A stretch of 64,000 nucleotides of DNA from CAZMZF01 sp964570765 (GTDB taxonomy: Bacteria > Zixibacteria > MSB-5A5 > RBG-16-43-9). The translations under genes and the position numbers were made by a program. The stretch is taken from contig CAZMZF010000001.1 of assembly GCA_964570765.1 (NCBI GenBank), positions 124,001 to 188,000 of the forward strand. Reading direction: 5' to 3'. The notes beneath the pieces are model-generated. The model was not told the origin of the DNA and ran no database searches. It was given only the letters and a program-made list of their open reading frames with translations. Positions 56,217 to 64,000 of the stretch are shown here, one piece after another (the stretch's first letter is position 1; every line of letters starts with the position of its first letter).

Positions 56217-57662
56217 ATGCAGACTAAAAAAATAGAAGAGTATATCTGGGAGATTCCAGTTACTGAAAAGGAGGGGATGAGAGTTCCTGCCAGGATTATT
56301 GCTTCTGAGAAGATAATGAAAGAGATGGATCAAGGGGTTTTTAACCAGATCACCAATGTAGCTTGTTTGCCCGGTATTCAAAATTATGCCTATTGTATGC
56401 CGGATGGGCACTGGGGTTATGGTTTTCCCATAGGTGGGGTAGCGGCCTTTGATTTGAAAGAGGGGGTTATCTCACCTGGAGGGATCGGATTTGATATAAA
56501 TTGTGGAGTGAGGTCTGTTCGCACCAACTTGACTTTTGAAGAGGTTAAGCCCAGGTTGAATGAGCTTATGGATGCCTTGTTCCGACTCATTCCAGCAGGA
56601 GTAGGCTCTACTGGTTTTGTAAAATTGAATACCGAAAGGTTTAAAGAAGTTATGGTCAAAGGCGTGGATTGGTGTATTCAGAACGGTTATGGCTGGGAAG
56701 AGGATCGGGAAAGGATTGAGCAGGGGGGAAGGATTCCAGGAGCTAATCCTGAAAAAGTAAGTCAAAAATCAATCTCCAGAGGATTAGACCAGTTAGGTAC
56801 TTTAGGTTCTGGTAATCATTATCTTGAACTGCAGGTGGCTCAGACTGATCGGGTTTTTCATCCAGAAGCAGCAAAGGTATTCGGCATAGACAAACCAAAT
56901 CAGATATTTGTGATGATTCATTGTGGCTCAAGAGGGTTTGGACACCAGATTGCTACAGATTACCTCAGGGTTTTTACTGAGGCGATGAGAAAGTATAATA
57001 TCCAGGTCCTGGATAAAGAGCTTGCCTGTGCCCCTTTTAATTCCCCTGAAGGTCAGGATTATTATGGGGCGATGCTCTGTGCGGCTAATTCTGCTTTTGC
57101 CAATCGGCAGGTTATCTTACACAGGATAAGAGAAGCTTTTAGTCAGGTCTTTCATAAGAGCCCATTGGAGTTAGGTATGCACATAGTATATGATGTCGCA
57201 CATAACATTGCTAAAATAGAGGAACATCTGGTAAATGGTGGGAAGAAAAAAGTATTAATGCATCGCAAAGGTGCGACTCGTTCTTTTGGACCGGGTCATC
57301 CAGATGTGCCTGACTTCTACAGAAAGATCGGTCAACCGGTAATAGTAGGTGGTTCTATGGAGACTTCATCTTATCTTTTAGTTGGGACACAAAAAGCTAT
57401 GGAGATGACAATGGGCTCAACTCTTCATGGTTCTGGCAGGACAATGTCCAGAGAGGCAGCTAAGAGAAAGGTTAGAGGATATGAATTAAAGAAATCGATG
57501 GAGGAAAGAGGGATTTCTGTCAGGGCAGTATCAATGCCTGGATTAGCTGAAGAGGCGGGTATCGCCTATAAAAACATTTCTGAAGTGGTGGAAGCAGTGG
57601 ACCGAGCAGGAATCTCTAGGAAAGTGATAGAACTGAAGCCAATAGGGAATATTAAAGGATAG
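56217..57662 (+). CDS. rtcB: RNA-splicing ligase RtcB
   Basis: GTP-dependent RNA ligase joining 3'-phosphate or 2',3'-cyclic phosphate ends to 5'-OH. At 481 aa it is of archaeal-type length. Metal site FDINCGVR (D93, C96), GSGNHYLEL, IHCGSRGFGHQ, HNIAKIE, and nucleotidylation site LHGSGRTMSR with H404. The partner archease precedes it. The role may be repair of cleaved tRNA or rRNA. It is followed by repeats and a candidate structured RNA. Confidence 0.96.
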   Translation: MQTKKIEEYIWEIPVTEKEGMRVPARIIASEKIMKEMDQGVFNQITNVACLPGIQNYAYCMPDGHWGYGFPIGGVAAFDLKEGVISPGGIGFDINCGVRSVRTNLTFEEVKPRLNELMDALFRLIPAGVGSTGFVKLNTERFKEVMVKGVDWCIQNGYGWEEDRERIEQGGRIPGANPEKVSQKSISRGLDQLGTLGSGNHYLELQVAQTDRVFHPEAAKVFGIDKPNQIFVMIHCGSRGFGHQIATDYLRVFTEAMRKYNIQVLDKELACAPFNSPEGQDYYGAMLCAANSAFANRQVILHRIREAFSQVFHKSPLELGMHIVYDVAHNIAKIEEHLVNGGKKKVLMHRKGATRSFGPGHPDVPDFYRKIGQPVIVGGSMETSSYLLVGTQKAMEMTMGSTLHGSGRTMSREAAKRKVRGYELKKSMEERGISVRAVSMPGLAEEAGIAYKNISEVVEAVDRAGISRKVIELKPIGNIKG

Positions 57663-58101
57663 TTTTATCCGCCAGAGTCGGACAAAAGTTCAACGGTTTA
57701 AAGGATTAAGGGAATAGCTTGTAGGTCGACCGGGTTGAACCCTGGTCGATTATTTTTGTTTTTGGAGTGTATCCGCCTGAGTGTACTACTTCACAATATT
57801 GGTAACACATTTAAGACCTCGTAGGGGCGGAGTTTAACTCCGCCCTGCTGGGTTCGGGTGGAGACAAGCTCTACTCCTACGCGATATCCCTTTAACAATC
57901 AATAACTTCGTTTATGTGACTCCCACTTTTACAAGTTGCCTTCTCCTTAACTGTTTCTTTTCTACAAAATTATACTATAAAAAACCGTTACCGAAATACT
58001 GAAAAACTACACTTGAGGCGGACAGCTTTACCTAAAAGATTGATAAACCCAGGGGTAGGGGGTGGTGGACTATCCACTGATCACTATAAACTATTAACTT
58101 A
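57663..58101. other. Non-coding region with a repeat interrupted by a MITE-like insertion
   Basis: Starts with fragments of other repeats and then a GGAGTG repeat (57764-57779, continued at 58014) split by a 234-bp element. No gene frame is visible. Confidence 0.65.
57780..58013. mobile_element. 234-bp MITE-like element with 28-bp terminal inverted repeats
   Basis: Left end AGTGTACTACTTCACAATAT continuing to GGTAACA; right end, inverted, AGTGTAGTTTTTCAGTATTT continuing to GGTAACG. 21 of 28 positions match. It splits a GGAGTG repeat: joining CCGCCTG on the left to AGGCGGACAGCTTT on the right restores the sequence seen at 24392 and 26104. TG is duplicated at the edges. It contains a GTAG palindrome arm (GTAGGGGCGGAGTTTAACTC) and no coding frame. 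Confidence 0.7.
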
Positions 58102-58196
58102 TTTTGCCCTACGGGCAAAATAAAAGAGGGTGTTGACTCTGTATGGGTATGGGGGGGTTAGGAATTACCCGAAGTTACAGACACACCCTCGTTTTC
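58102..58196 (+). ncRNA. Candidate structured RNA, copy 1
   Basis: Hairpin TTTTGCCC-TAC-GGGCAAAA, then outer stem GAGGGTGT/ACACCCTC, middle stem CTGTA/TTACAG and inner stem GGGTA/TACCC around loop TGGGGGGGTTAGGAAT. It ends CGTTTTCT, as a terminator would. A second copy is at 60167-60266, with changes mostly in loops and joined pairs. No known RNA family is recognised. Confidence 0.5.
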
Positions 58197-58274
58197 TAAT
58201 AACCTTTCTGCTCCCAAGCGGATGTAATCATCTGCCTATGATAACATCCAGCGTGAGCAAAGACATCTCTCAAG

Positions 58275-59975
58275 TTACAAATGGCAGGGTTCGAGACCTC
58301 CTTTAAAAAGGTAGTTGATCAGATAAACTACATCTGAGACTGTAACCTTTTGGTCAAGGTTGACATCGGCTGATGCTGAGGGATAAGGTTCAGATCCTCC
58401 TTTAAAGAGGTAATTAATCAAGAAGACAACATCTGAGACATTTACTAAATTATCACTATTACAATCACCACACTTGTAAGAGCCTACTCTAACCTGCCAT
58501 TCCTTAGAGTCTACTAAAAGATTCTGGGGATCATCCAGGACCATATCGGTTGAGTCAAAAACTGTACCTTTAATTTTGAAATTACCAGCAGAAGTGCTTA
58601 CAAAGTTAAATGGATTATTTGAAGATTCTAATTGGTCATTTACAAACCAGTTAACTTTCAAAGAGTGGGTATTAGGAATTAAGGTTGTAAATTCAAATGG
58701 TATAACAGTTAAAGTATCAATAGTTAAAGTATCAGTTGAAGGAGAGTAGTTATCATATCCGGTTAATCTTTCATATATGGATTTAATGGTTTGTTCCCGG
58801 CAAACTACACAATAATCTATTTGCAAAGACCTCATCATACAGGCATCATAGGTAGGGCGGTAAAGATTATTATAAGAGCATCCAAGATAGGCACTTATAC
58901 CGGGATAACCAATATCTATCCAGCTCTGCCATCCAGGCTGTGATGAACTAGCGTCGCAATTGCAGTTTGACACATTGCCTGGATAATTTCCATATAGATA
59001 TTCGTCTGCTAAATAAGCAAAACTATGACCGAGTTCGTGCATATATACATAAGGACCCCAATAACCATTGTAACTTATAAGATAATCACCACCACTACCA
59101 CCATAAGTAGGGTCGTTTACCAGAACCGCTATCTCATCATACCAGGGAATAGACTGCGCTGCAGCATATACGCTTTCATCCTCTGCACAAATCAATCTGT
59201 CAATCCCGGCACACCCGTAATATGTTCCCAGAGCGGTATTGCGATAGACTGGTGGATTTGCTTCAGGATGGTCAGAGCCACTTTTTTGAGAAATCACCTT
59301 AACTTTATATACATTGAAATAGGTGCTGTATTCATTATACGGTGAAGCAGAGCTAAACATAAAATTTATATAGTCTTGTACATCACTGGTGTAGAGAGCT
59401 GTGTCATTAATAGTATATCCATCCCCTAAGAAGACAATATCTATACGGTTGGATGGGTCCCCATTATACATTATGGTATCTACTTCCCACATTGGATAAA
59501 GAGGGGTTTTGTGAACTTGAACAGCAATCTTGTCCAAATCTGTTTGAGATATTTTAGTGCCTTTTGAATCAAAAATATAAAGATATTTTGCATCAATTAG
59601 ATAAGGGATTCTGATCTTGAAAAGTTTTTGGTCCTTAAAAATTATCCCACCACTTAAGGCTAAAGATGATGTATCCAAGAGGTCATAAAATATTATTCTT
59701 GGATCTCCAAAATAGGTCTGAAATAATAGCTTACCATCTTGTGAATGGATTTCAATTTTATAACCGTCTTGTAGAAATGTGGATTGAGGGGCTGAAGTTG
59801 AAATTAATATTGCTTCTTTTAATCTTACCTCACCGTTATCTAAATTGAAATAAAGGTCAAGGGATTTACGACTGTTTTCAGTTGATTGAGAAGTTGAATG
59901 TAAAAAAATAAAAAACAGCGATAAATAGAAAATCAGAAGAGCAAAGGAATTTTCAACTCGAATGAGTAGCTTCAT
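58275..59975 (-). CDS. Secreted M64-family metallopeptidase with dockerin-like tail
   Basis: A 566-aa protein with an N-terminal signal (FALLIFYLSLFFIFLHSTSQS) and an N-terminal beta domain (about 35-170). The peptidase M64 domain is at about 175-400: DIVFLGDGYTINDTALY, INFMFSSASPYNEYSTYFNVYKV and YMHELGHSFAYLADEY with zinc ligands H313 and H317 and catalytic E314. The C-terminus has two EF-hand-type dockerin repeats (GDCNSDNLVNVSDVVFLINYLFKGG and DVNLDQKVTVSDVVYLINYLFKGG). M64 includes IgA-peptidase-like enzymes. The dockerin style is a hint to Zixibacteria-type genomes. Confidence 0.88.
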   Translation of the reverse strand: MKLLIRVENSFALLIFYLSLFFIFLHSTSQSTENSRKSLDLYFNLDNGEVRLKEAILISTSAPQSTFLQDGYKIEIHSQDGKLLFQTYFGDPRIIFYDLLDTSSLALSGGIIFKDQKLFKIRIPYLIDAKYLYIFDSKGTKISQTDLDKIAVQVHKTPLYPMWEVDTIMYNGDPSNRIDIVFLGDGYTINDTALYTSDVQDYINFMFSSASPYNEYSTYFNVYKVKVISQKSGSDHPEANPPVYRNTALGTYYGCAGIDRLICAEDESVYAAAQSIPWYDEIAVLVNDPTYGGSGGDYLISYNGYWGPYVYMHELGHSFAYLADEYLYGNYPGNVSNCNCDASSSQPGWQSWIDIGYPGISAYLGCSYNNLYRPTYDACMMRSLQIDYCVVCREQTIKSIYERLTGYDNYSPSTDTLTIDTLTVIPFEFTTLIPNTHSLKVNWFVNDQLESSNNPFNFVSTSAGNFKIKGTVFDSTDMVLDDPQNLLVDSKEWQVRVGSYKCGDCNSDNLVNVSDVVFLINYLFKGGSEPYPSASADVNLDQKVTVSDVVYLINYLFKGGLEPCHL

Positions 59976-60166
59976 TATTTAACCTATTTTTGACAATACA
60001 AATTATGTCTTAGAGTATAGTAATCAAAAATTTTAATTTGTCAAGTAAATTCCATAAAACAAACTTGAATAGGCAAACTCAATCTTAATGTATTTAATTT
60101 AATCAGTGATATAATTTTCAGAGAGAGCGGGGGAACAATTAACTAATAACTATACACCATTTACTA

Positions 60167-60266
60167 ATTTTGTCCTGCGGGCAAAATTAAAGAGGGTGTT
60201 AAGCTCTGTATGGGTAGAGGGGGGCTAGGAACTACCCGAAGTTACAGGGCACACCCTCGTTTTTTC
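60167..60266 (+). ncRNA. Candidate structured RNA, copy 2
   Basis: Same architecture as 58102-58196: hairpin ATTTTGTCC-TGC-GGGCAAAAT, outer stem GAGGGTGT/ACACCCTC, inner stem GGGTAG/CTACCC with loop AGGGGGGCTAGGAA, and a T-run (CGTTTTTTCTTTT). It lies between two minus-strand genes, so it is not the terminator of a plus-strand gene. Confidence 0.5.
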
Positions 60267-60407
60267 TTTTTACCATAATCAATATAAATTACTGCCAAAA
60301 TCTGACAATAAGGAAAATACCCTATTTTATTTTAGGGCATATCCTACAAATATTTTGGAGATTTTAAAAAGTTCTGTTTGAAAAATTATACCCGACATAG
60401 AATACAA

Positions 60408-61070
60408 TCATCTTTTAGTATGTAGATCTGTGATTCCTTTACGAATGGCATACTTCACCAATTGAGCTACATCATGGATATTCAATTTCTCCATAATATG
60501 AGAGCGGTGGGCATCTACGGTTTTGGCACTGATAAAAAGCTTTGCTGCTACCTCTTTATTGGTATGTCCTTCGGCAATCAACTGCAGTATTTCTCTTTCC
60601 CGGGGGGTTAAAAGGTTGTAAGGTTCTTTTTCTGCCCTTTCAGTTTTTCCAAGAGAAGCCTCTATAACTGATCTGGAAATAGAAGGACACAGATAATATT
60701 GATTGTTATAAACTGCGCGAATGGCGGAAACCAGTTCCTCAACTGCAACGTCTTTTAAAACATACCCGGAAGCACCAGATTGAAGTGCCTGGAGCACGTA
60801 TTCATCATCCCGGTACATAGTCAAGATCAGCACTTTTACCTCAGGCAGTTTCTTTTTTATCTGCCGGGTGGCTTCAAATCCATTTAGATTAGGCATACCG
60901 ATATCCATCAGAACTACATCTGGTTTGAGCTTAAAAGTTTCTTTTAAAGTTTCCGGACCATCACTGGTTTCACCTATCACCTCAAGATCTAGTTGAGATG
61001 CAAGCAGGGAGCGAATTCCCTGTCTCAATATCTTGTGATCATCCGCAATCAGTATTTTGATTTTACTCAA
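60408..61070 (-). CDS. NarL/LuxR-type response regulator
   Basis: A 220-aa protein with receiver (D10/D11, D56 in VVLMDIGMPNLNG, K108 region VLKDVA) and C-terminal LuxR-type HTH (LLTPREREILQLIAEGHTNKEVAAKLFISAKTVDAHRSHIMEKL). Overlaps the kinase gene by 4 bp (ATGA). Confidence 0.96.
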   Translation of the reverse strand: MSKIKILIADDHKILRQGIRSLLASQLDLEVIGETSDGPETLKETFKLKPDVVLMDIGMPNLNGFEATRQIKKKLPEVKVLILTMYRDDEYVLQALQSGASGYVLKDVAVEELVSAIRAVYNNQYYLCPSISRSVIEASLGKTERAEKEPYNLLTPREREILQLIAEGHTNKEVAAKLFISAKTVDAHRSHIMEKLNIHDVAQLVKYAIRKGITDLHTKR

Positions 61071-63358
61071 TTTTTCTCCTTACAAGGAAGAGATATGTCT
61101 AATTTAGTGCCTCTTCCTTTATTTGAAATGATTTCAAATTTTCCTCCTAAAAGCTCTGTGTTTTCTTTCAATCTGAACAAACCGAAACCCTGCATATATG
61201 ATAAATTCTCAGGTTCAAATCCGACTCCATTGTCTTGAATTATTATACGTGCATTAGTACCTTTTTTATAAAGAGAAATAGATACTCGATCTGCCTGGGA
61301 ATGTTTAGCTACGTTGGTTAAACCTTCCTGGATTATACGATAGATAGTGGTTTCAAACACTGGATTAAACTTACAATTCAGCTTTGGTATTTTTACTTTT
61401 ATTTTAAGATTAGTTCTTAGCTTGAAGCTGTCGATATACCAACGAAGGGTTGAAACAAGTCCAAAATGGTCTAAAATAGGAGGCCGCAGATCTGAGGTTA
61501 AATTACGAACGTTTTCTAAAGTCTGAGTGGCTAATTTTTCACACTCTTCGAGTTTATCTCTTATCAGATTATGTTGCTCCGGGAGAGTGTGCTGGCACAT
61601 TTTTAGGTCGAACTTGATAGCGGTTAAATCTTGAGCGATTACATCATGCAATTTACCGGCTATGTTTTTTCTTTCATATTCCTGTGCATTTATGATGCGG
61701 AGTGAAAGTTTTTCTAATTCTTTGGAATGCTTTTTCGAAAGCTCCATCAATCGGGCATTTTCAATCGCTACAGAAAGCTGGTTAGCTATGGCTTGGGCTA
61801 ATTTTATTTCAGATTCTGTGAACTCATGTTTTTTTGTGATGCTATTTAGGGCTAGGACCCCTAATAGTTTGCCTTCTAAAATGAAAGGAATAAAGAGGAC
61901 CGATTTAATACTTCTTTCCCTGAAATACTTCTTTTCTCTGGAAGAGAGAGAAGATTTAGCTACATCTGAGACACAGAATATTTGCCTTGTCTTGATTTGT
62001 CCGATAATATCAGGAAAATCCTCTACACTTTTTGGATAATTCTCAAGTTCGGGTAGATGCTTAACCCTGGAGAAGTGGGTAAACAAAAGGTGATCACCTG
62101 TATTCTGATCAATTATCATCGCTACAGCACGGTCCACTCCTAACAATTCGACAGTCTTTTGAGTAACTATCTCGAAAAGTTTTTTTAAGTCTAATGTTTG
62201 TGACAAGGCTTTGCTTATTTCTAAAAGGACACTCTGTTCCTGGAATTGTCTTTCTAAACTAACAGTTTGCTGTTGTATTTTTGTGCTTTTCTCCTGGAGA
62301 TCCTGCATTAGTTTGGCATTTTCTATAGCTAAAGAAGCCAGATTAGCAATAGTCTGGAAGAGTTTGATCTCCGAATCAGTAAAGAGGTGATAACCTTTTA
62401 TACTGCTTACCTGAAGAATTCCGGACATTTCACTCTCAGAGAAAAGGGGTAGTATCAGGGTAGATTTTATTCCGGTATCCTGGTAATATTTTCGAGCCTT
62501 AAGGGTTAGTGGAGTTGATAAGATATCTTCGGTCACAAAGAGTCCCTTTTTTTGAATTAGTTTGTAGATGTGAGGGAAATTAGCTAATGTGTATTTTCTC
62601 CCCAAATAGGAAGAATCATATCTGCTATTTTCTTTGGAAGAATAGATCGATCTTATAACCCCCTGCTTTTTTTCTGAATCGAAAGTGCTTATACTGCACC
62701 GTTCCATTTTCAGGACTTCGCAGGTCTTTTGAGTAATGAGGTTGAAAAGTTCTTGTAAATTTAAAGTCTGGAAAAGGGATTTGCTGATATTCAGGATAAT
62801 ATTTTGCTGGTCGTATTTAATTTTTATATCCTTTAAGAGATTAGCGTTTTTAATTGCTATCCCTACTTGATTGGCTATGGTACAGCAGAGGTTTATGTCC
62901 GACGAGGAGAAAGGAGTTAAATTCTCTACTCTACTTAGATGAAATGCACCTAAAGGCTTCCGGTTTATAAGAATAGGAATCGCTAAAAAAGTTTTCATAT
63001 TTAAATATTTAAAAAGCTTTTGCTCTTCGGGGGTAAATTTGGCTTTGTCATGAATAAAAAGATGAGCTACTTTTCCACTCATAAGTTTTTGAGCAATGTG
63101 AGGGTATTGAATTACCTTAAACTTCATACCATTAATTGAAGGATAGGTAAGCTTTTTACGATAAGTATGAACGATCTCGTGTATATCTTTAGAGGAAAGC
63201 AATCCTATGGAACAACGGTCAGCCTTGAGAGCCTGGGCAGTCATTCTACAGGACATCTCGAGGATTTCATCCAAATCTAATGTCCGAGAGACTGCCTGGC
63301 TTATCTTTAGAACTGTATCGAGTTCTTTTTCTTTTGAGATTTGAAAACTTTTATCCAT
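61067..63358 (-). CDS. Multi-GAF histidine kinase of the NarX/DegS type
   Basis: A 763-aa soluble kinase without membrane helices. Three GAF domains are at about 15-175 (LDEILEMSCRMTAQALKADRCSIGLL), 195-350 (LQELFNLITQKTCEVLKMERCSISTF) and 375-540 (LKKLFEIVTQKTVELLGVDRAVAMII). HisKA_3 has ERKNIAGKLHDVIAQDL with H571, and a HATPase_c domain contains DNGVGFEPENL. The GAF domains are similar to each other, indicating internal duplication. The ligand is not known; the cysteine after each DRC motif could bind a cofactor. Partner of the overlapping NarL-type regulator. Confidence 0.92.
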   Translation of the reverse strand: MDKSFQISKEKELDTVLKISQAVSRTLDLDEILEMSCRMTAQALKADRCSIGLLSSKDIHEIVHTYRKKLTYPSINGMKFKVIQYPHIAQKLMSGKVAHLFIHDKAKFTPEEQKLFKYLNMKTFLAIPILINRKPLGAFHLSRVENLTPFSSSDINLCCTIANQVGIAIKNANLLKDIKIKYDQQNIILNISKSLFQTLNLQELFNLITQKTCEVLKMERCSISTFDSEKKQGVIRSIYSSKENSRYDSSYLGRKYTLANFPHIYKLIQKKGLFVTEDILSTPLTLKARKYYQDTGIKSTLILPLFSESEMSGILQVSSIKGYHLFTDSEIKLFQTIANLASLAIENAKLMQDLQEKSTKIQQQTVSLERQFQEQSVLLEISKALSQTLDLKKLFEIVTQKTVELLGVDRAVAMIIDQNTGDHLLFTHFSRVKHLPELENYPKSVEDFPDIIGQIKTRQIFCVSDVAKSSLSSREKKYFRERSIKSVLFIPFILEGKLLGVLALNSITKKHEFTESEIKLAQAIANQLSVAIENARLMELSKKHSKELEKLSLRIINAQEYERKNIAGKLHDVIAQDLTAIKFDLKMCQHTLPEQHNLIRDKLEECEKLATQTLENVRNLTSDLRPPILDHFGLVSTLRWYIDSFKLRTNLKIKVKIPKLNCKFNPVFETTIYRIIQEGLTNVAKHSQADRVSISLYKKGTNARIIIQDNGVGFEPENLSYMQGFGLFRLKENTELLGGKFEIISNKGRGTKLDISLPCKEKN

Positions 63359-63487
63359 CTTTATTTAACAAAAAAACTAAAGTTATATAATATTTTAAGA
63401 GTGATTTGTCAATGGAAAAAACTTTATAAAATCTGATAAAAACTTTAATTTCTAAGGTCGATAAAAGTCTTATAGGTTCACACAAAA

Positions 63488-63522
63488 TAAAAAAGGAGCG
63501 AAACTTTCCGCTCCTTTTTAAC
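63488..63522 (-). terminator. Rho-independent terminator
   Basis: AAAAAGGAGCG-AAACTTTC-CGCTCCTTTTT, a strong hairpin with A/T runs, 17 bp after the stop of the minus-strand gene at 63540. It could also stop transcription from the other side. Confidence 0.9.
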
Positions 63523-63539
63523 TTAGCTTCTTAAATTTA

Positions 63540-64000
63540 TTATTTCATCAGACACATCTTTCTGGTCTGGCTATAGTTGCCAGCAGTAAGTTTATAGAAA
63601 TAGATACCAGAGGCAACTTTTTCTTCTGAGCTATTAGTTCCATCCCAGTTCACAGTATAAGTGCCAGCAGGAAGATTAGTATCTAATAAAGCCTTAACTA
63701 ATTGTCCGGACAGGTTATATATTCTTAAGCTAACCCGGGAATCTTCAGGCAGAGCAAAGCTGATATTGGTAGTCGGGTTGAATGGGTTGGGATAGTTGGG
63801 ATGCAGAGCGAAAGCAGTCGGGATAACCTTGTTGACCAAAGTGGTCTTCACCGGTCTGCCAAAGTTATCAACTGCCTCGACCTTCTCCAACGTAGCTCCG
63901 GAAACGGTAAGCAGTTCACCAGTGATACCAGCGCCAGAGTTCATATAAACCAGAACTTTCAGGTTACCATCAACCATACCCTGTTCGAACGTCAAGTCGG
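63540..64000 (-). CDS. C-terminal end of a secreted protein with sorting tail (partial)
   Basis: The frame is open to the window edge, so only about the last 153 residues are seen. A beta-rich stretch (LKVLVYMNSGAGITGELLTVSGATLEKVEAVDNFGRPV) is followed by the sorting tail LHPNYPNPFNPTTNISFALPEDSRVSLRIYNLSGQLVKALLDTNLPAGTYTVNWDG...GIYFYKLTAGNYSQTRKMCLMK. It is the same type as the nucleotidase tail at 53.2 kb. The product cannot be named. Confidence 0.85.
   Translation of the reverse strand, partial: DLTFEQGMVDGNLKVLVYMNSGAGITGELLTVSGATLEKVEAVDNFGRPVKTTLVNKVIPTAFALHPNYPNPFNPTTNISFALPEDSRVSLRIYNLSGQLVKALLDTNLPAGTYTVNWDGTNSSEEKVASGIYFYKLTAGNYSQTRKMCLMK

Overview
The window looks like a chromosomal segment of an uncultured Gram-negative bacterium of the FCB superphylum. 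The outer-membrane Tol-Pal genes, the C-terminal secretion-type sorting tails (PNPFNP...G-IYFYKL) at 53.2 kb and 63.6 kb, and a C-terminal dockerin-like pair of the DVVFLINYLFKGG type at 58.3 kb fit candidate phylum Zixibacteria or a close relative. This assignment is inference: no rRNA gene is present. No CRISPR array and no intact transposase or integrase were seen.

Layout. 1-5.4 kb (minus): end of an AI-2E-type permease, polX, ligA, a charged small protein. 5.8-6.0 kb: small lipoprotein with a clear terminator. 6.2-11.1 kb (plus): full tolQ-tolR-TonB/TolA-like-tolB-pal-cpoB set, with a consensus sigma-70 promoter before pal. 11.3-15.5 kb (minus): DUF2723 membrane protein, ssb, OmpA-like protein. 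15.8-21.5 kb (plus): flavin reductase, RlmN-like radical SAM protein, nitroreductase, a small membrane protein, then a PRC/MgtE-N/CBS protein next to an atypical Nramp transporter. 21.75 kb: tRNA-Ala(GGC). 22.1-42.6 kb: a probable genomic island bounded by a 5' half of tRNA-Leu and a 3' half of tRNA-Glu. It holds a one-directional gas vesicle cluster from 23.65 to 41.0 kb. 42.9-48.9 kb: radical SAM protein, cold shock protein, PDZ/7TM histidine kinase and NtrC-type regulator. 49.3-50.9 kb: two envelope genes behind a sigma-54 promoter. 51.3-57.7 kb: 5'-nucleotidase, radical SAM, ferredoxin, LapA-like, archease and rtcB. 58.3-64 kb (minus): M64 peptidase with dockerin, a NarL/GAF-kinase pair, and the end of a sorting-tail protein.

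The gas vesicle cluster is the most interesting system. It encodes GvpA and two GvpA-fold proteins with extra domains (zinc ribbon; PH/GRAM-like), three GvpF/L (one ending in a J-domain), GvpG, GvpK, GvpN, GvpO, a GvpC-like coiled-coil protein and three GvpH/Hsp20 proteins. It also carries a DnaJ-type zinc-finger protein, a double ArsA/Get3-like ATPase, a Cdc48/VAT-like AAA ATPase and two receiver-domain proteins. The set reads as a vesicle assembly pathway with a dedicated chaperone and unfolding apparatus for hydrophobic GvpA.

The second theme is dispersed repeats. At least eight families of short palindromic or MITE-like elements fill the intergenic space, and several sit in frame inside genes (tolB, a gvpF/L, ligA, gvpH, the ArsA-like gene). 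A ~21-bp palindrome centred on GGATCC occurs about ten times, twice exactly at the junction of apparently fused gas vesicle proteins. Two exact 76-bp inverted copies of another repeat flank 7 kb of the gas vesicle cluster. A possible structured RNA with a conserved G-rich loop occurs two or three times.
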